From positions 1 through 64,000 of the forward strand of contig JAOPHQ010005694.1 of assembly GCA_030340625.1 (NCBI GenBank): a DNA stretch of 64,000 bases, in the 5' to 3' direction. The position numbers were made by a program, and so were the translations under genes. Below are positions 60,101 through 64,000 of the stretch, in pieces (position 1 is the stretch's first letter; each line of letters starts with the position of its first letter). Under the pieces are notes generated by a model. That model saw only the letters and a list, made by a program, of their open reading frames with translations. It did not search any database and was not told the origin of the DNA. The stretch is from Merluccius polli. Taxonomy: Eukaryota; Chordata; Actinopteri; Gadiformes; Merlucciidae.

Positions 60101-62584
60101 CTCCCCATCCTCTAGTGTCAGCAGATCTCCCGCAGCCCCCAAGAGGAGCTCCCCACCCGGCCCCACCTCTGAGGTCAGAGTCTGCAACCTGATTGGGTAG
60201 AGGTGTCCTCTTTTAGAGGAAGAGGGTGAAGGGGGGTTGTACCTGTCAGGAGACCAAAGGGGGGGGGGGGGGTTGTAAGAGTATTATCCTGTGTTTTGGC
60301 AGCCCTTATTTGTTTGTGCTGTAAGCTATGCTAACTCAACATCCTCTCATTTGAATGGAATGGTTAGCAGCTAACGGGAACAGACAGGCTCTTTGTAGCA
60401 TCTGTTAAAGGAGGCCAGGGATATGCTGAGTATGCACGTTCCCCTTTTAGTTGAATCCTGCTACACACACACACACACATACAAAGGCAATGTGCAATGC
60501 TATTAGTCTGCTGCAGTTGACAGGCCAGATGGGAAAGTTTGAACAAAATATCCATGAAACACTGATTCCTAATGCTTTGAATTTGTGTTGCTAAAATCTG
60601 CCTTTTGCCAAGAAAGGTATATCCCAATAACACCACAATCTTCTGACTGCTGACCAGTCTAACCACAGTATTCTACTGTTGGTTCAGCAGTTCTTTTACT
60701 GAAGGATCAACAGTCTTTTACTGATATAAACTGGGTGGGTCTTTGCCCAGTCCCCACCAGGCACCAGTTCCACTGGTAGATTTTCCTTGATCTTTTGAGA
60801 GCTTGGGGTTAGATAAGGTTGGGCGGCATCTATTTTTTCATACCTTCATACCTTCCTGACATTTCACCGAGGTATACAGACTATGACGGTATTTGTGTAA
60901 AAAAAAAAGGTAAAAGCTGGTGATAGAAGTCATTGTTGCATAAATGACAGCCTGAATGACATGACTAGCCTATAATGCTATGTGTCTAAAATGCATTTAG
61001 CCTACTTAGACATGTCTTGCTGGGTTCAGTGGGCTGAACAGAGATAATTTGCGGGTGGCGGTGGCACAGGTCATGTGGCTAATAAACTAAAAAAGTAAGT
61101 CACCTCAAGATAAAGTGGCAATATTTTCATGATTCCATATCTAGTCATATTTAATTGATTAGCTGGGAGACCTATAGAGCAGAAATTACCAGCCAATTAT
61201 TTCTTTGCTACCTCCAACTTACCTCCATACCACTTGCAGCTGCTGTCTTTCTCAGCTCAGCTGCCTGTTCTACCAGTAGAGACTGACCTCTGGTGGCGCG
61301 TGCTGTGCACTCAATACGTCACCCCAGTACGGCATCTCTACCAGTTCAATAGAAAGAGGAGCGTCTGTATTTTCTACCTTATTGAAAATCCTACTTTCGG
61401 GATTTTTAAATACCCTGGTATACTGTAATACTGGTAATTCTGTATAATGTGATACCGCCCAAGCGTATGACTAATTGTTAATAAAGATAAGTGACTACTA
61501 CCTGCTTTCCAGTATAAAGACGTGCTTCACTACAGTTGATCAATCAGAGGCAGGGATTTATCCATTGTATCCATGATTTAGGTCTCCAAGTCTGCCAAGG
61601 TTTCTAAGTACACGTATGTTCCACTCAACAAGCTGAAACCAGGAGCTGTGGTCAATGTGTATGGGGTGGTGGTGTTCTTCAAGCAGCCCTACAAGACCAG
61701 AGGAACAGGTGGGTACGCCTAGAGCAGAGGCTTCATCTACAACACATTTAAAGGTCCCCTATTTTACCACCAGGTGCGAGTGTGATTAGCCATGATTATA
61801 AGCCATTTTCGAAATCTGCCCTCTAGTGACATCACAAGTGGAAGTGTCCACCCAGATGTATGATGGATAGGTAAGCAGTTGGTAAAGTCCACTGGTAGGC
61901 TGCTAAACTGATCTACCATCATAGAGCTGGATGTACACTTCCACTTGTGATTTCACTAGAGGGCAGATTTCGAAATGGCTTGTAATGGCTAATCACAGTC
62001 ACACCTAATGGTAAAATAGGGGACCTTTAAGACACATGCTGTCTCTGTGTGCGTTTGTTGTACCTGCATGTGGCTTGTGTTGTACCTGGAACAGCCTGCC
62101 AGAGGATGAGGGCATTACAATATGTTCATATTTTAACAAAATCTTAAAGCATACCTTTTTAAGCTTTCTTCTAATCAATCAAAATCAAGTGTGATCTTCT
62201 TTATTTAATTCTACCTCCCCCCTAAAATATATGTCTGTTATTCAGATGTTTTTTAACTGTTATTTCAAACACATTTCTCGTTCTTGTTGTGTTTCCCTTG
62301 TTAGTAGTTGTTTGTATTGCAGTGTCACTGTATGAATAAAGTTTGATTAACTGGGCGGGTCAAACCAGTCTACCTGTACCATGTCTCTCACCTGTGTTTT
62401 GGCCCACCTGTGTGCTTCCTCCCTTCTAACGGTCCAATCTCCCCATGTTCCAGATTTCTGCTCCTCTCTGAAGATCACAGACAAGTCCAACCAGAAGGTT
62501 GGGTGCAACATCTTCTGCGAGAGGCTAGAAGACCATCCAAAGATCTTCCAATTGGGTGACATCATCCGCATGCATCGGGTCAAG
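50089..62584 (+). CDS. pot1: Protection of telomeres 1, 5' exons (join of eight, continues right)
   Basis: POT1 is the shelterin subunit that binds single-stranded TTAGGG repeats and, with TPP1, controls telomerase access and blocks ATR signalling. Exons: 50089-50137 (tentative start), 50530-50648, 50900-50972, 51982-52082, 59519-59626, 60093-60173, 61582-61708 and 62454-62584, about 263 codons with every junction in phase. The last two encode the start of OB1 (YTYVPLNKLKPG, NVYGVVVFFKQPY, TDFCSSLKITDKS, GDIIRMHRVK), closely matching human POT1. About 185 residues precede OB1, unlike human POT1, where OB1 is at the N-terminus; I recall chicken POT1 also being longer than human. The rest of OB1, OB2 and the TPP1-binding region are beyond the window. 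Confidence 0.92.
50530..50648 (+). CDS. pot1: pot1 exon, N-terminal extension
   Basis: A 119-bp exon between TTTTTCCAG and GTGGGT (phase 1 to 0). It encodes ELCPTTPGRVVDQ, then HGSHLTRIPIPGI and ATDCSKASVR. The acceptor could also be the CCAG ending at 50550, which would shorten the exon. It is assigned to pot1 because it joins in phase to exons leading into OB1. Confidence 0.75.
50900..50972 (+). CDS. pot1: pot1 exon, N-terminal extension
   Basis: A 73-bp exon between GTCCTTCCAG and GTACTG (phase 0 to 1), encoding GKVFQKGPLVSLGDEEYVLK and AVIE. The layout (G-x-V, then a hydrophobic LKAVI strand) parallels the start of OB1, suggesting an OB-type beta barrel. Confidence 0.8.
51041..51136 (+). 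repeat. (CA)n microsatellite in pot1 intron
   Basis: About 47 CA units. Confidence 0.95.
51532..51832. mobile_element. hAT-like non-autonomous element in pot1 intron
   Basis: A 301-bp element with ends TAGGGATGCACCGATC and GATCGGTGCAACGCTA (14 of 16 matching) and a 7-of-8 duplication GTTGGAAG/GTTGGAAA at 51524-51531 and 51833-51840. It lies about 150 bases upstream of the exon at 51982. Confidence 0.85.
51982..52082 (+). CDS. pot1: pot1 exon, N-terminal extension
   Basis: A 101-bp exon between TTGTCTCTCAG and GTAGGA (phase 1 to 0). It encodes EEESVQSSSSRNT, then SINLILFGPLAKNFSLAVNQ and G. The INLILFGPLAKNF stretch occupies the place that CNIFCERLEDHP has in OB1. It is followed by a 7.4-kb intron filled with transposons. 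Confidence 0.82.
52934..53817. mobile_element. hAT-like element in pot1 intron
   Basis: An 884-bp element with ends TAGGGGTGTGACGAAATATC and ATCGTCACACCCCTA. The flanks ATCTGCCG and GTCTGCAG look like a decayed 8-bp duplication. Subterminal ATATCGTATCGTG repeats are present. A short ORF-like stretch near 53384 (MTGARKRKSSPRYPL) may be a relic of internal coding sequence. Confidence 0.82.
53818..56191 (+). other. pot1 intron, unassigned
   Basis: The stretch 54113-54290 (GGCGCTTTCACACTAAGGAC and on) looks like an interspersed repeat. A 13-G run lies at 54588-54600. No exon was seen. Confidence 0.5.
57302..58203. mobile_element. Foldback (hairpin) element with 158-bp arms, interrupted by an insertion
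   Basis: Left arm 57794-57951 and right arm 58035-58192 are reverse complements with a single mismatch seen, around an 83-base loop. The arms originally continued outward through GAGCGTAACAGTGACCGC: the left copy now lies at 57302-57319, separated from the rest by the insertion at 57320-57793, while the right copy is intact to about 58203. Its transposon class is unknown and the flanking duplication is unclear. Confidence 0.85.
57320..57793 (+). mobile_element. P-element-like non-autonomous transposon with relic THAP exon
   Basis: A 474-bp insertion with termini CATAGACATATATACGTAGA and, inverted, CATAGACATACAG then TATATACATAGACGCC. It is flanked by a perfect 8-bp duplication GTGACCGC at 57312-57319 and 57794-57801. 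Inside, ATG at 57437 opens MPVCCAAYGA, the classic beginning of a THAP zinc finger (MPxxCxAxGC), and GITFNK occurs in another frame just before a consensus donor GTAAGA at 57504. P-element/THAP9-type transposases start with THAP domains, and P elements make 8-bp duplications with CA-starting ends. The class is inferred from this combination; hAT is the alternative. Confidence 0.7.
58641..58755 (+). repeat. Interstitial telomere-like CCCTAA repeat in a pot1 intron
   Basis: Runs of CTAACCCTAACCCTAACC with minor irregularities, then a duplicated block in which CCCTAACCCTTAATATTACC plus CACAATGCTCATCGGCGAAA recurs as a second, slightly changed copy at about 58733-58780. It begins right at the target duplication of the 56200-58635 element. 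Confidence 0.9.
59519..59626 (+). CDS. pot1: pot1 exon, N-terminal extension
   Basis: A 108-bp exon (phase 0/0) between TGTGTTCCAG and GTAAGG. It encodes EVVVVTGFTVGKSP, then TAHKDQLHPCNLLISGEDAC and LH. The GEVVVVTGFTV strand formed across the junction mirrors GDIIRMHRV of OB1. Confidence 0.82.
60093..60173 (+). CDS. pot1: pot1 exon, linker before OB1
   Basis: An 81-bp exon (phase 0/0) between CCCTCCAG and GTCAGA, rich in Ser and Pro (VLCSPSSSVSRSP, APKRSSPPGPTSE). It looks like a flexible, basic, possibly phosphorylated linker between the extension and OB1. Confidence 0.75.
60819..61462. mobile_element. Probable DNA transposon relic in pot1 intron
   Basis: The region is bounded by TTGGGCGGCATC and, inverted, TTGGGCGGTATCACATTATA. 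Inside both ends ATACC/GGTAT motifs recur. No convincing target duplication was found, so the limits and class are uncertain. Confidence 0.5.
61582..61708 (+). CDS. pot1: pot1 exon, start of OB fold 1
   Basis: A 127-bp exon (phase 0 to 1) between ATGATTTAG and GTGGGT. It encodes SKYTYVPLNKLKPGAVV and NVYGVVVFFKQPYKTRGT. Human POT1 begins OB1 with YIYTPLNQLKGGTIVNVYG and KFFKPPYLSKGTD, so the match is unambiguous. The lysine of human GVVKFF is valine here. Confidence 0.95.
61752..62026. mobile_element. Palindromic piggyBac-like MITE in pot1 intron
   Basis: A 275-bp element whose halves are near-complete inverted repeats: AGGTCCCCTATTTTACCA at the left and TGGTAAAATAGGGGACCT at the right, continuing inward for roughly 120 bases each. 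It is flanked by TTAA on both sides (61748-61751, 62027-62030), the duplication expected of piggyBac. It starts 43 bases after the exon ending 61708. A diverged half copy lies at 34752-34866. Confidence 0.82.
62454..62584 (+). CDS. pot1: pot1 exon, OB fold 1 core
   Basis: A 131-bp exon (phase 1 to 0) beginning after CATGTTCCAG. It encodes DFCSSLKITDKSNQKVGCN, IFCERLEDHPKIFQLG and DIIRMHRVK. The phenylalanine of NIF aligns with human F62, which contacts telomeric DNA, and GDIIRMHR aligns with human GDIVRFHR. The donor GT (62585-62586) is built from the last base of a target duplication and the first base of a hAT element. Confidence 0.94.
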
Positions 62585-62585
62585 G

Positions 62586-62904
62586 TGGGGCTGCAACTAA
62601 CGATTACTTTCATAGTCGATTAATCTAACAATAATTGTTTTTTAATCATTTAGTCTAGAACATTTCAGAAATTATAGCAAATAGCAAAAGTGATCTTAAA
62701 TGTGTTTGCTTTATCTAACAAGCAGCCAAGAAAAACTAAAGTATTCATTTTATGACCCACAAACCAAACATTTACATTTCTGAGTCATCAAGCAGCAAAT
62801 GTTTGGTATGTGTACTTGAACAATTAATTGTTTATAGAAAATGGATTTGATAACATTTTCTGTTGTTCGACTAATTGATTGCTCGACTAATCATTGCAGC
62901 CCTA
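62586..62904. mobile_element. hAT-like element inserted on the pot1 splice donor
   Basis: A 319-bp element with ends TGGGGCTGCAACTAACGATT and CTAATCATTGCAGCCCTA and a perfect 8-bp duplication GGTCAAGG at 62578-62585 and 62905-62912. The duplication covers the last bases of the pot1 exon and the donor G. The first base of the element supplies the T of the GT now used, while the displaced original donor AAG/GTAGTG survives at 62909-62916. Confidence 0.9.
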
Positions 62905-63282
62905 GGTCAAGGTAGTGTTTACTGCTTAGACATTTATAATTCAGCACATGTTTTTGTCCAAAGCGACTTACAATGGATTTGGATACATGTCATGAAGAAG
63001 CAGGTAGGGGTTAGGCTTCTTACTCAAGGATGCCTATCATTTAAGCTGTATTGTTGAAGCGTACATTGGGGATGGACCCCAGTCCCTTTCTGGCTGGGAG
63101 TGGAACATGCTAGACTACCCTTCCCCCAAAGTACCAGAAGCCAGCTTAGAGGTCATCACTTCTGGCAACCTTGTTGATTGCATTACCGCCAGTATAATAT
63201 GTTTACAAATTCATATCATAGTTCATTCTCCTTTTTTGTCTAAATCTGCTCCTGGTGGTGTTTGTGATTGTTTGTTTATTCT

Positions 63283-63545
63283 CCGGTCATTTGTCGTTTG
63301 TTTACAGGCACACAAAAAGTAGTGCGAGCTAAAAGTTGTACTTTTGAGACAGAATTACCCCAACATATGAGTCAACACCCTTATATTTTAATTGATTCAT
63401 AAGTGACCATGGTATAAGCGGGATAATCCACTCCGAGGTGTGCATGTATCGAAAAATAATGCACTTTGCGGGTCCCTAGCCCCCGTGTTGTGCATTATTT
63501 GTTTGATGCATGCACAACCTCGTCGTGGATTATCCCTTACTTATA
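63283..63545 (-). mobile_element. Dispersed repeat with internal palindrome, copy 2
   Basis: Reverse-orientation copy of 3731-3993. The palindromic core is at 63420-63538 (GGGATAATCCACTCCGAGG to CGTGGATTATCCC), and GCGAGCTAAAAGTTGTACTT and CTCCGGTCATTTG lie on its left. The two copies differ at many positions, suggesting an old family. Confidence 0.75.
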
Positions 63546-63663
63546 CTTCCAAAGCTAGACAACTCAACTGTTTCGCCCCCCTCCCGCCTAACAGTCCAAA
63601 GGGTGCAATGCGGAACACATTCACTATAGGGGAGCCGATTTTGTTGTAAAAATATATTATAAA

Positions 63664-64000
63664 ATGAAGTACCTTCTCTTCCTCCTTGTTCCTTTTCTTG
63701 TTACACCGTGTTATTCCTCTTGTTCTTCCTCCTTGTTCCTCCTCTTGTTCCTCCTATTCATCCTCTTCCCCCTTGTTACTCCTTGTTCCTCCTCTTGTTC
63801 CTCCTTTTGTTACTCCTCGTTGCTCCTTGTTCCTCCAATTCCTCCTCTTCCTCATTGTTCCTAACCCTTTTACTCCTTGTTCCTCTTCCTCCTTGTCCCT
63901 CCACTTCCTCCTTGTTACTCCTTGTTCCTCTTCCTCCTTGTTCCTCCTCTTGTTACTCCTTGTTCCTCTTCCTCCTTGTTCCTCCTCTTGTTACTCCTTG
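63664..64000 (+). repeat. CT-rich minisatellite reaching the window edge
   Basis: Repeats of CTTGTTCCTCCTCTTGTTAC and CTCCTTGTTCCTCTTCCTCC, with period near 33 bases in the last part. It continues past the window. Confidence 0.85.

Overview
This is vertebrate, almost certainly teleost, genomic DNA: short exons with GT/AG boundaries, long repeat-rich introns, many fish-type hAT-like non-autonomous DNA transposons with 8-bp target duplications, an L2-like LINE and very long dinucleotide and homopolymer tracts. No tRNA, rRNA, CRISPR or bacterial feature was seen. The extreme simple-repeat load would suit a gadiform-like fish, but that is only a guess.

Two protein genes are recognisable, both on the + strand. 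Positions 3126-18740 hold the 3' part of a group III metabotropic glutamate receptor gene, best matched to grm8: the end of the ligand-binding domain, the nine-cysteine domain, all seven membrane helices, the C-tail and a 3'UTR with a poly(A) signal. Positions 50089-62584 hold the 5' part of pot1, the shelterin single-strand telomere-binding protein: an N-terminal extension with an OB-like pattern, then the start of the canonical first OB fold. The gene runs off the right edge. GRM8 followed by POT1 in the same orientation is the order I know from mammals, so this is conserved synteny and supports both calls.

Layout: 1-3125, grm8 intron; 3126-3329, a grm8 exon with apparent indels; 3330-11370, large intron with repeats; 11371-17880, four intact grm8 exons with a hAT element close behind one donor and a duplicated splice donor behind another; 17881-18740, 3'UTR with a degenerate minisatellite; 18740-43620, intergenic DNA with hAT elements (two nested), a foldback element, minisatellites and a decayed L2 LINE; 43640-43735, a promoter-like block with a CRE and an NRF1 palindrome; 50089-62584, pot1 exons whose introns hold most of the transposon structure, including a three-level nest at 56192-58643, telomere-like repeats at 58641-58755 and a hAT element placed exactly on a splice donor at 62586; 63660-64000, a CT-rich minisatellite reaching the window edge.

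The most interesting signals are the pot1 donor now formed half by a transposon, the nested transposons with a THAP-like relic exon and a 158-bp near-perfect hairpin, a second foldback element whose loop carries a tiny ORF ending in a perfect donor, the extra OB-like domain in pot1, and the cluster of frame-breaking indels in one grm8 exon.
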